Shown here: positions 50,357 to 60,065 of the stretch, in pieces
Numbering within the stretch: the first letter of the stretch is position 1
Layout: each line of letters starts with the position of its first letter
Assembly: GCA_035771175.1 (NCBI GenBank)
Contig: CM069611.1
Span: forward strand, 13,546,366-13,610,365
DNA from: Paratinospora sagittata
Taxonomy: Eukaryota > Streptophyta > Magnoliopsida > Ranunculales > Menispermaceae
Length of the DNA: 64,000 nucleotides
Direction: 5' to 3'
Made by a program: the position numbers and the translations under genes
Notes under the pieces: generated by a model
What the model was told of the DNA's origin: nothing
Seen by the model: the letters and a program-made list of their open reading frames with translations, nothing else
Database searches by the model: none

Positions 50357-51269
50357 ACAAAGTTGAGAATGCTGGAGGAATCCTATGATGCCTTCAGAAT
50401 TAGTGAGAACGAAGATATCTCAGAGTCCATAACACGCTTCACCAAGAATATTAAGGAAATGAAGAACTGGGTGAGGTGTTCCCACAAGCAAAAACAGTTG
50501 GAAAATTCCTTAGGTAACATGTATGATGAAGGATATTTTGTGAATCGCCCTTCACTGTTCAAGGGTGGAAATTACTTGCCCTGGAAAACGAGAATGAGAT
50601 AGTTCAAGAGATTCCATGATTCGGATGTTTGGCATATTGTAATAAATGGTTATTCTGTACCCACAAAGGTTGAAAATGGAGTAATTGGGGCGAAGGCAAA
50701 CAAAGTATGGCTACCCACAAGCAAAGAAAGTTGGAAAATTTCATAGTGGATATGTATGATGAAGGAAATTCAGTGAATCGCCCTCCACTATTCAAGGGTG
50801 GAAATTACTTGCACTGAAATACAAGAATGACATACTTCATAAGATCCCATGATTCGCATGTTTGGGATATTGTAAGAAATGGCTATTCTGCACCCACAAA
50901 GGTTATAAATGGAGTAATTGTGCCGAAGGCGAAGAATGTATGGCTACCCGGAGAAAAGAAGTTAGACCAATTAAATGACAAGGCCAAGAAAAAGTTTTTC
51001 TGCGGTCTTTCCATCAATGAATTCAACATACATTGTGCCTGCAACACTGCAAGAAGAAATGGCATAACCTAGAAGTTACTCCTGAAAGCACAAAGCAAGT
51101 AAACGAAACAAAGTTGAGAATGTTGGAGGAATCCTATGATGCCTTCAAAATTCGTGAGAACGAAGACATCTCAGATGTCGTAACACGCTTCACCAAGAAT
51201 ATTAAGGAAATGAAGAACTGGGTGAGGTGTTCCCACACGCAAAAATAGTTGGAAAATTCCTTAGGAAAC

Positions 51270-51789
51270 ATCTATGATTAAGGAAATTTTGTAAATCGTC
51301 GTCCTCTGTTCAAGGGTTGAAATTACTTGCACTGGAAAACAAGAATGAGATATTTCAAGATATCTAATGGTTCACATGTTTGGCATATTGTAAGAGATGG
51401 CTATTCCGTACCCACAAAGGTTGAAAATGGAGTAATTGTAGTGATGGAAAAGATTGTATGGCTACCCGGAGAAAAGATCTTAGTGCAATTCAATGAAAAG
51501 GCCATAAACATTCTTTTCTGCAGTCTTTCCATTAATCAATTCAACAGACTCGGTGCCTGCGACGCTGCCAAGGAGAAACGGGATAACCTAAAAGTTACTC
51601 ATGAAGACACAAAGCATGTAAACAAAACAAAATTGAGAATGTTGGATGAATCCTATGATGCCATCAGAATTAGTGAGAACGAAGACATCTCAGATGCCAT
51701 AACACGCTTCACCAAGATTATTAAATAGATAAAGAAGTTGGGTGAGGTGTTCCCACAAGCAAAAATAGTTGAAAAATCCCTTAGGGAAC
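51270..51789 (+). pseudogene. Gag unit open from MHWKT to RFTKIIK
   Basis: The frame 51327-51728 (133 residues) keeps Trp22, Trp38 and Trp64 and reads VVMEKIVWLPGEKILVQF, NQFNRLGACDAAKEKR, then DAITRFTKIIK before TAG. The unit start itself is ATCTATGATTAAGG, with a stop shortly after it. Confidence 0.7.
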
Positions 51790-52827
51790 CTGTATGATGA
51801 AGGAAATTATGTGAATCGCCCTTCACTGTTCAAGTGAGGAAATTACTTGCACTGGAAAACAAGAACGAGATACTTCAAGAGATCCCATGATTCGGATGTT
51901 TAGCATATTGTAAGAAATGGCTATTCTGTACCCACAAAGGTTGATAATGGAGTAATTGCGCCGAAGGCTAAGAATTTATGGCTACCCGAAGAAAAGAAGT
52001 TAGACCAATTAAATGAAAAGGGCATAAACACCCTTTTTTGCAGTCTTTCCATTAATGAATTCAGCAGACTCGGCCCTGCGACACTGCCAAGGAAAAATGG
52101 GATAACCTAGAAGTTACTCATGAAGCCACAAAACAAGTAAACGAAACAAAGTTGAGAATGCTGGAGGAATCCTTTGATGCCTTTAAAATTAGTGAGAACG
52201 AAGACATCTCAGATGCCATAACACACTTCACCAAGAATATTAAAGAAATGAAGAACTGGGTGAGGTGTTCCCACAAGCAAAAATAGTTGGAAAATTCCTT
52301 AAGAAACATGTATGATTTAGGAAATTTTGTGAATCGCCCTCCACTGTTGAAGGGTCAAGATTACTTGCACTGGAAAACAAGAATGAGATACTTCAAGAGA
52401 TCCCATGATTCGGATGTTTGGCATATTGTAAGAAATGGTTATTCTGTACCCACAAAGGTTGAAAATGTAGTAATTGTGGCGAAGGCAAAAAATGTAAATT
52501 ACCCGGAGAATTGAAGTTAGAGAAATTAAATGAAAAGGCCACAAACATGCTTTTCAGCAGTCTTTCCATTAATGAATTCAGCAGACTCAGTGCCTGCGAC
52601 ACTGCCAAGGAGAAATGGGAAAACCTAGAAGTTACTCATGAACACACAAAGCAAGTAAACGAAACAAAGTTGAGAATGCTGGAGGAATCCTATGATGCCT
52701 TCAGAATTTAGTGAGAACGAAGACATCTCAGATGCCATAACACGCTTAACCAAGAATATTAAAGAAATGAAGAAGTTGGCTGAGGTGTACCCACAAGCAA
52801 AAATAGTTAGAAAATACCTTAAGAAGC

Positions 52828-53301
52828 ATGTATGATGAAGGAAGTTCTGTGAATCGCCCTCCACTAATTCTGAAGGTGGAAATTACTTGCGCCGAAAAAC
52901 AAGAATGAGATGCTTCATGAGATCTCATGATTCGGATGTTTGGGATATTGTAAGAAATGGCTATTATGCACCAACAATGGTTATAAATGGAATAATTGTG
53001 GCAAAGGCAAAGAATGTATGGCTACCCGAAGAAAAGAAGTTAGCCCAATTAAATGACAAGGCCATAAACACGCTTTTCTGCGGTCTTTCCATCAATGAAT
53101 TCAATAGACATTATGTCTGCAACACTGCCAAGGAGAAATGGGATAACCTAGAAGTTACTCATGAAGGCACAAAACAAGTAAACGAAACAAAGTTGAGAAT
53201 GCTGAAGGAATCCTATGATGCCTTTAGAATTAGTGAGAACGAAGACATCTCAGAAGCCATAACCCGCTTCACCAAGATTATTTAAGCGACCAAGAAGCTG
53301 G
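52828..53301 (+). pseudogene. Penultimate gag unit of the array
   Basis: From MRRKTRMRCFMRSHDSDVW (52887) to ITRFTKII (53285) the frame is open for 132 residues. It contains INEFNRHYVCNTAKEKWDNLEVTHEGTKQVNETK, and the stop is TAA in place of the Lys codon (ATTATTTAAGCG). In the 5' part the segment CCACTAATTCTGAAGG is a variant of CCACTGTTCAAGG. Confidence 0.7.
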
Positions 53302-53349
53302 GTGAGGTGTTCTCACAAGCAAAAACAGTTCCAAAATTCTTTAAGGGAC

Positions 53350-53535
53350 ATGTATGATGAAGGAAATTCTGTGCATCACCCTCCACGGTTCAAGGGCGGA
53401 ACTTACTTACACTTAAAAACCAAAATGAGATACTTCATGAGATCTCATGATTCCGATGTTTGGGATATTGTAAGAAATGGCTATTCTGCACCCACAAAGG
53501 TTGAAAATGGTGTAATCATGCCGAAGGCAAAAAAT
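53350..53535 (+). pseudogene. Terminal partial gag unit
   Basis: The last unit runs from MYDEGNSVHHPPRF through YLHLKTKMRYFMRSHDSDVWDIV to ENGVIMPKAKN and then ends in AAAAATTAG, where the sequence stops resembling the array. This is the right-hand edge of the satellite. A unit truncated after about 62 codons at the edge is what unequal crossing-over or a break would leave. Confidence 0.75.
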
Positions 53536-54729
53536 TAGTAGTATTTATGTACTTAGAATAACATCTAGTGTTCTTATTCAAGGAAGAACTCGATAAGCAC
53601 TTATGATAATGGTAAAAAATGTACTTCAAAATTACTATGGGATATGGATAAATGAAGTACTCCTTGATTTTTTTTTTAATTCAATCTAAGTACTCCTTGA
53701 TTAATAATGAGAATCTCTCAAAGGGTACAATGGTTGGGGTGGACTTGCACACTTGTGAGCCTTGGCCACTTCCAGGTTGGTATATATGAATTCATGCATG
53801 TTAGTTATATATTATTTCTTCCTTTGATTTGCTTTAATTAATTTGATCAAGTTCTTCTCCTCTCAACCTGCTATAGTTCATTAATTAATGACTGAATCTA
53901 TCTCTATATAATACCATTGTTTCCTTTCCACCATATATCATTATTTCCACAAGGAATTCATATTGGAATAATGTTGATATTATTCTATTCATACACATAG
54001 AAAGCACATTCAATTTAGCTAGCAACCATATATTTTGGATAAAAACAATATGCCAAATCCAGCAAGAAAATATACAATTTTTTTTTTCAGTAAAATGAAG
54101 TAGCATCTATATGATCTGTCTGCAATTACCACACAATTTGCAGGCCACAAATGATTATTTAGTCATTAAGGGCTATCACTTAGAGGACATAATCTTAGAT
54201 TATTTAGTCATTAAGTGCTATCACTAGAGGATCTATATGGTAATGAGAAAAGGTGAAAGAGAGCTAGAATTGAAGGTAATACAGACGCAAGGGTGTTAAG
54301 ATTCCTAAAAATAAAAAGTTTAAAACTAAAAGACAGATACAGAGTGAAGTTGAATTAATTTTTGCCCATTGCAAATACCAAAGACGCTTAATTATAATGA
54401 ACTCAAACCATATTAAACAAAAAAAGGCAAATTTAACATTATATCTAACTTTAATTTCCCGTATTTCCATTCCAAATCAACCTAATTAGTGCATGAACTT
54501 CGCACTCATTTTTTTTATTAAAAATAAGTAAATAAAAATTGGGTCATATATTTGTCAAAACTCAAAAAATTAATCGTCTCACACCCCACTAATCAAACCC
54601 AAACTTCCCTTCCTACCCAACAAAAAGGGTGGGAAAAAATGAGGAAATTAATTACAACAATATTCAAAATTGAGAAAACAACTCCAAAAAATAAAAAGCC
54701 TTAAAAACCAACCTCCAAAACCGCTCCTT
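53536..54729. other. AT-rich non-coding stretch beside the array
   Basis: No gene is supported here. It contains two short duplications: GTACTCCTTGATT at about 53657 and 53692, and a 45-bp direct repeat (GATTATTTAGTCATTAAG at 54153 and 54198). Homopolymer A/T runs are frequent. It may be the original host sequence into which the array or its founder was placed. Confidence 0.6.
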
Positions 54730-55152
54730 ATCAGGAGACCAAAAGATGGTGTTTTGACGAAGTGAAAGGGTTCAATTTTGCAGTTGTTGCTGAAGAATAA
54801 GAAGAAGCGAAGAGGGCAGCAGAAAAAGGGAGAGATTTATCCTCCACATATGATGTTCTTGGAAAAGTTGGAGCGAGCCGTCTCATTACCACGAAACAGC
54901 TCTTCATCACTCACCCTTTTCGTGAATCACAACACCAGCACCGGTAGACACGTCTCCGGCGGAGCTACCCTGCCTCGTTCCTTTCTTTCTTTCTATTCTC
55001 CTTTCTTCGTGTGTTTCAGAGATTGAAAAATCGTGCAGAGAGGAGATGTGAGGAGGAGAGCCAGGAAGAACAACGCAGATCAATTTGAAACCCTAGAATA
55101 TCACTTTCTTCCTTCTATTTCTGTTTTGGCGAAAAAGATATCGTAAGGGTTT
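54730..55152. other. Possible transcribed leader, interrupted by an LTR element
   Basis: The stretch is purine-rich, then pyrimidine-rich (TTTCTTTCTTTCTATTCTCC near 54985), and includes GAAACCCTAGAA near 55087, a string common in plant 5' leaders. A frame without ATG start (54778-55026, 82 residues) is basic and low in complexity; I do not accept it as a gene. The LTR element follows directly at 55153. Confidence 0.25.
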
Positions 55153-55760
55153 TGGCAATCTCATAAATATGGCCCAGTATGATTGACCTCACATTTTGAT
55201 GTCTCCTTTTAGAAACAAGCTAAAAGCTTAACATCTACCTTGGGGAGGAGTAGTTGTCCAACTCTCCCTCATGGCCAACACTTGGCCATGCATAGGACAT
55301 TCCATTAGCGCAACCCAGGGGGTCGACTACGATCATTCTGAAGGGGGTAATGGTAGTTCTCATTGCATTTGGGTAGGTTATGGGACACTGCTATCAGGCT
55401 AGCAGTGCGGGGTTCACTGGTATACAGGGCTAGGTACCTAACATTGTTATGCCACCCGCTATCGAGTTGAACGCATTGAGTTATCTTTAGCCCACGTGCT
55501 AGAGTGTACTTGTGGGGGTACTCATGAGTGAGTTATCCATGGAACCTACCGGTATTGCATGCTCTGGGACAACACTATGCAAAAACTACTATCGAAGGTA
55601 TCCGAGTGATCCATCCGAGTGATTATCTGGCGCTACGCACAAGTGAGATATTCGAGTACTCTTCTGTAACATGAGTATATGTGTGAATGGCTGACCGAGA
55701 ATATGTGTATTCGAGGTGTTGCATGGGTAACATGTCTGTCTCACAGATATGCCCGTGACA
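55153..55760 (+). repeat. 5' LTR of the non-autonomous element
   Basis: It begins TGGCAATCTCATAAATATGG and ends ATGCCCGTGACA. Similarity with 56813-57421 extends over the whole length with scattered substitutions, such as CAACCCAGGGGG against CAACTCAGGGGG. Open frames on either strand in this interval are present in both copies and interrupted differently, so they are not genes. Confidence 0.88.
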
Positions 55761-56812
55761 AGTAGTATCAGAGCTGAAACGAGATTGCACGAACCTCGTG
55801 GTGAGCTAGTGCAAATAAGAGATACAATCGGAGAAATGTGTGTTGTATGCAATGGAACCATCATGGAGAATGACATATACAATAGTAGTGTTGGTACAAT
55901 GTCCAAAGTGGCACGATGATGGGAGGATACTCGATACAATAGTTGACTCGAGCAATATCCGATAAGTAAGTAGAGCTTCAACGGTCGACAAGTGTGTTGA
56001 CATAAGAGCATGCGTGGGAATGTATGTCAAGTGAAGCATATGGGACAAGATGGCTATAATCGTTGTTTCGGGTTGCGAAGACAAGGCACCAAGCACATGT
56101 CATATGTGAAATGATGGTGTGATTCAAGCAATTTCATTTGAAGGAACTCTTGAGACACGCATGGACATGTACATCGGTTGCGGTGATTATTTCTTCCTAG
56201 GTGAAGACAGTGGTCGAGGTACTGGAAGAAGCTCCATCAATGAAGCAAAGTTTGTTATTGTGGAGGTCACACAACAAAGGAGATTGAGAATCTAGTGGGG
56301 TAGCCCTTCAGCATAGTGTTACTCCATATCGTGATTGCTTCGAGGTACTAGTGCAAGCAGACGCACAAGGTGAAAAACAATCTTAGTGAGTGGAAGCACG
56401 AAGGTGCGAGAGTGAGCTACATCAGGTAAATGATAGCTCGTCCCAAAGGGGAAGTTGAAGATCTCAAAGAAGGAGATCACTGCTACGTCAAATAGTAGCA
56501 TACTGCCCAAGTGTAGATGATTATCGTAGGACTGAATAGGATAGTGGTTCCTCATGCAGAGAAGTTGAATAAGATAGAGTTCCAGGTTCAAGTCAAGCAG
56601 AGAGGCCACGAGTAGGGGTGCGACAATCAAAAGGTGCATATAAAAATGCCAATGAGAAATGATCCATCATGAAGATGCAGCACGCAGATGAACTCAACGA
56701 TTGTGTCGATGAAGCGCATCGACCATTCAAGTGGGGTAGTTTGTCACGGTCATGTCAAGACATGCACCGTCACTTAAGAAGAGGGTCCGTGAAGTTTCGT
56801 CTCAATCAGAGG
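55761..56812 (+). other. Internal region of the non-autonomous element, no coding domains
   Basis: It starts with the primer-binding site and ends with a weak purine tract (CAATCAGAGG, about 56803-56812). Between them I find only short frames without recognisable motifs. A segment near 56740-56790 (GTTTGTCACGGTCATG, GACATGCACCGTCAC) forms an imperfect inverted repeat. The internal sequence gives no clue to the parent element. Confidence 0.7.
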
Positions 56813-57421
56813 TGGCAATCTCATAAATATGGCCCAGTATGATTGGTCTCATATTTTGATGTTTCCTTTTGGAAACAACCCAAAAGCTTAACATCTACCT
56901 CGGGGAGGAGTAGTTGTCCAACTCTCTCTCATGGCCAATACTTGTCCATGCATAGGAAATTCCCTTAACGCAACTCAGGGGGCCGACTACCATCATCCTG
57001 AAGGGGGTAATGGTAGTTCCCATAGCATTCAGGTAGGTTATGGGACACTACTATCGGGCTAGAAGTGCGGGGTTCACCGGTATACAGGGTTGGGTATCTA
57101 ACACTGTTATGCCACCCGTTATCTAGTTGAACGCATTGAGCCATCTTTAGCCTACGTGCTAGAGTGTGCTTGTCAGGACACTTATGAGTGAGTTATCCAT
57201 GGAACTTACCGGTATTGCATGGTCCGGGGCAGCATTGTGCAAGAACTACTATCGATGGTATCCGAATGATCCGTCCGAGTGATTATCTGGCGCTATGCAC
57301 AAGCGAGATATTTGAGTACTCCGCTATAACATAAGTATATGTGTGAATGGCTGACCAAGAATATGTGTATTCGAGGTGCCGCATGGGAAACATTTTTGTC
57401 TTACAGATATGCCCATTGACA
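56813..57421 (+). repeat. 3' LTR of the non-autonomous element
   Basis: The repeat of 55153-55760, ending ATGCCCATTGACA with one extra base compared with the 5' copy. Differences between the copies are mostly single-base transitions, with roughly one change per 15-20 bases by eye, which suggests an old insertion. Confidence 0.88.
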
Positions 57422-57689
57422 AAAGGGCTCGAAGTTCTAGACTCGAAGGGAGATTTCGCACACTAACGAGAACAGGCAATGCCCGTTGTTGATGAAGAGA
57501 ATGTGGTGTCGAGAAAACCATTTGGTTTTATGAGTTAAAAAGAGATTTAAATAACGGTGTTCTATTTGACCATGGTGACTATTTGGTAATATAACAGCGG
57601 GCTCTTAAAAGTTAGTTTTAAAACATTAAATCACAACCCTTTTCTTTTGCCTGTCGATGTTTAATGGTTGTAAAAACTATTCGGTTGAG

Positions 57690-58376
57690 TTCATGTACGC
57701 CTTCACTGTTCAGCGACCCTCCATATTTAGCTCATCCTGCAGCGAGGCGATTGAAGCAATCTTCTTCTCAAGCTCAGCCTTTAGAGCCCTGATTTCTTTT
57801 TTCTTCTCGTCGATCGTCTTTGTTAGTGTCGCGGCCTGGTCGTCAACTGTAGATTTTGCTCCAGCAACTTATTCTTCAGCCTTCTCAGCCTTCTCAGCCC
57901 AGACCTTATCCATGTCGGCCTTACTGACTGCAATTAGCCTATCCACCTCATGGTAGGCGGTCATGCAGCTTTGCAAAGGAAAAGGAAAAAGAATTAACTT
58001 AACAAACACTAACGCAAATGACAAGAAGATTCACCATTAGTGTTTGTTATGCTGGCTCAGCAATGTTGTGGAAGACATTCTGCTTACAAATGTCCTCCGC
58101 AGTCTTAGAGGGGCCTCCAAACATGAAACCTCTAAAGTTAAAGTTGCGATCTCTCAGTTGTGTCACGTGGGCTTCCTCCAACATCGGCCTCTTATCAAGT
58201 CGACAAGTCGAGGACCCTGTTGTTGCCCTTGTAGAAGAGCTCATTTTGCGACATACCAACCTAGAAGACGTCCCACCTTGCGGAGGTTGCCAGTTGAAGA
58301 GCTCGAATTGTGGGAAAGTGATGGGTTGAGTTTTATACATAGTATTTTGTAAGATTTTTATTAGGTTTTTAGACAT
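57690..58376 (-). pseudogene. Coiled-coil gene remnant in two exon-like pieces
   Basis: On the minus strand the first piece (58376-58047) reads ITFPQFELFNWQPPQ and continues to FMFGGPSKTAEDIC, ending near HNIAEPA. After about 80 bp of T-rich sequence ending in a CTTTGCAAAG acceptor-like site, the second piece (about 57965-57690) reads CMTAYHEVDRLIAVSKADMD. It then has a charged heptad-like region (VDDQAATLTKTIDEKKKEIR, ALKAELEKKIASIASLQDEL). A TAA interrupts it just after the AEKAEKAEE run (near 57868-57870), and a TGA ends it near 57720. The family is not recognised; long coiled coils of this kind occur in plant myosin-like proteins and in transposon-associated ORFs. The overlapping plus-strand frames (57657-57956, 58018-58352) look like shadows because their composition is that of reversed coiled-coil codons. 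Confidence 0.4.
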
Positions 58377-58639
58377 ATTTTACTAATTTCTAGGTGTTTT
58401 GGCTTAATTAGCATATTTAGTGTTTTAGACGCATCTTAACGTTTTTGTGTGTTTTAGAAGTTAATTTTACTTGTTTTCATTAATAGAATAGTTTAGGTTT
58501 TTTTAAGAAAATAAATATGATTTTTAGTTGCATTTGCATAATAGCATGTTCATTTTTATATCATAGTTTCATGTTAATTGTTAATGTTTGGTTAGTTGGT
58601 TGATTTACTTACTTATGGTTGTTTTGTTTTGTAGGTAAT
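58331..58639. other. T-rich stretch without recognisable feature
   Basis: Between the coiled-coil remnant and the Athila-like fragment the plus strand is rich in T (TTTTATTAGG, TTTTTAGACA). It contains several AG-ending pyrimidine tracts that could serve as intron 3' sites, but no coding frame or repeat was identified. Confidence 0.5.
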
Positions 58640-59480
58640 AAAAGCTTGAAAGTGTGGCGAATCGAGGCCCAAATGATGGTGAAAAGTGACCAAGATCATG
58701 CGCGAGAAGGGTATAAAGAAGTTCGAAAGAATCAAGAAAAAATGGAGCGCCCAGACCGTGAAAAAACTAGAATTGAAAATTGTGCAGTAGTGCTGCAACG
58801 CTACATCGAATAGATGTGAGGGAAGAAGTGAAGAGTGTTCTCTCAAGGCTATTGATAAGCCTACAAAGAACGATTCCTTAAAATGCTATAAGGAGAATTT
58901 GGAGAGTTTAGATGACCCACCTCTCTTGGTGCGGACGGACCCCTATTGGCTACCACATGCAAAAGACGATCAATTGCACCATCATTTAGAGGAGGTCAAG
59001 CATAAAAATGGCTATCTCCTTCGGGCCAAGAGGAAGCGGTTAAAGGAACACTTCGGCAGGGATCTAACAAATGTCAAGACGGTGCTTCTTGAAGAGCCAC
59101 CTTGATGAGAAAAGAGAAAGTCAGGCTGACGACTCTAAAACAAGCTCTAGATGGGAGGCAACCCATCAGTTTTGGAGTTTTATTATTTCTTTTGCTTTAT
59201 GTTTTTAGTCATTGTAGTATAGGATTTAAATTTCTTGCATTGACAGATTTGTTTACTTGTCCTTTCTAGGTTCTAAAGCAATTTTGGAGGTCTTCGTGGA
59301 GCTTTGCGGAGAGACAAATGGCACGCATTATGTGGCATCTTCACCCATTTGGGTTCAAGGTTTCTAAACTTCTCTCTCTTATATGCCTCTGTTTTTCCTA
59401 GTATCTATTTGTTTATTTCATGAATTAAGGACAATGCTCGTTTTAAGTTTGGGGCCAGAGTTTTGAATTTTTTGTTAATA
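58640..59480 (+). mobile_element. Remnant resembling the 3' end of an Athila-type gypsy element
   Basis: A short frame ends in LLRAKRKRLKEHFGRDLTNV at 58899-59105. It is followed by CAGGCTGACGACTCTAAAAC, then GATGGGAGGCAACCCATC (about 59151-59168) and later AATTAAGGACAATGCTCG with TTTTAAGTTTGGGG (about 59426-59455). These three strings in this order are familiar from the non-coding tail before the 3' LTR of Athila-like plant elements. No pol domain lies upstream, so only a fragment is present. The assignment rests on remembered motif patterns and not on an alignment. Confidence 0.4.
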
Positions 59481-60065
59481 TAAGCGGTTCATCACTTAGC
59501 ACGTCCCTAAATATGTTGTGATGAAGTATATTTTTATGATCACAAACAAAGTACTTTTTCGGTGCTAATGAGCGTTTATCAAGATCTCATCCCAGCACTT
59601 AAGGAAAGCAAAAAGTCAAGGAACGACTCGATCAAGGAACTCAAAGACATATCCAACGGTCAAGATCGTTTCAATCAAAAGGTCTTCAACGATAATATCT
59701 TCATTTCAAGATCACTTCACTCGAACGATTCGATCAAGCTTCAAGTCTTCTTCTTTCGATCAACGTTCAAGATATTCAACTCAGCTCGAAGTTCACATCG
59801 AAGATCTCATAATGAAGAGTTGGATTTAACGATTACGAGAAATAAGAAATACACAAAGTGTTTAAGGTATATCTTTCTCTAATCGTCATTGCTCAAATGT
59901 TTTCCAAAAACCATGCACAAATCACTTGCATACTTGCGTGTTTTGATCATTTGTTTTTCGGTATTTCAAATGATTTAATTTTATATATTTAATTTATAAT
60001 TTGTCGAGTTTTTATTCCCATTTATCGATTATTTAATCGCGAGTCAAAACTGTTTTTAAAGAGTC
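59481..60065. other. Unassigned stretch rich in GATC/TCGA-like words
   Basis: A 106-residue frame (59562-59882) has no recognisable motif. The DNA is unusually rich in TCAAGATC, CGATCAAG and GAACGA-type words (59576-59800), which suggests a decayed short repeat. From about 59890 to 60065 it shows loose similarity to 61520-61665, immediately before the second hairpin-repeat block. Confidence 0.4.

Larger units (their letters stand above)
33276..53535 (+). repeat. Tandem array of 520-bp copia-gag-derived units, block II
   Basis: This is the continuation of block I after the 9.1-kb insertion; the interrupted unit resumes at the same phase (CTGCCAAAGAGAAATGG). Forty-one unit starts lie at 33483, 33969, 34489, 34699, 35219, 35737, 36257, 36883, 37339, 37847, 38366, 38878, 39397, 39916, 40434, 40944, 41447, 41959, 42478, 42995, 43513, 44055, 44558, 45069, 45589, 45861, 46381, 46901, 47421, 47932, 48451, 48970, 49480, 50000, 50519, 50752, 51270, 51790, 52308, 52828 and 53350. 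Units are on average closer to each other than in block I, and blocks of several units are duplicated. The array stops mid-unit at about 53535, after the codons for MPKAKN, and the sequence then becomes unrelated AT-rich DNA. Confidence 0.93.
55153..57421 (+). mobile_element. 2.27-kb non-autonomous LTR retrotransposon
   Basis: Two direct repeats of 608-609 bp flank a 1052-bp middle. The primer-binding site TAGTATCAGAGC (55763-55774) follows the first repeat by two bases and differs by one base from the initiator Met-tRNA complement. The repeats start TGGCAATC and end GACA. No Gag, protease, RT or integrase motif is found in the middle in any frame, so it depends on another element. It is larger than typical TRIM elements and smaller than LARDs. 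The string AAGGG occurs at 55145-55149 and 57423-57427, close to but not exactly at the repeat edges, and may be the target duplication. Confidence 0.85.

Noticed and set aside
1155..52608. Recurring minus-strand frames of 60-130 residues with SLLNSLMERLQKSMFMAF-like text
   Set aside because: They are the exact antisense of the gag LSINEFNR and LNEKAIN codons and recur only because the unit recurs; they have no independent starts or conservation.
1..53535. A tandem family of host protein genes or a CRISPR array
   Set aside because: Units match copia Gag, are mostly disrupted and have no promoters or introns; there are no short identical repeats with unique spacers as in CRISPR.
54778..55026. 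An 82-residue basic protein
   Set aside because: No ATG at the start, low-complexity composition and no motif; more likely a transcribed leader or chance.
55589..56639. Minus-strand frames of 96-140 residues in the non-autonomous element
   Set aside because: They overlap one LTR and the non-coding middle, are not kept in the second LTR, and hold no domain.
55145..57427. AAGGG as a firm target-site duplication of the non-autonomous element
   Set aside because: The copies are 3 bases and 1 base away from the LTR edges defined by the two-LTR comparison; noted as possible only.
58018..58352. Two overlapping plus-strand frames of about 100 residues
   Set aside because: They overlap each other and the minus-strand frame, whose composition looks more protein-like.
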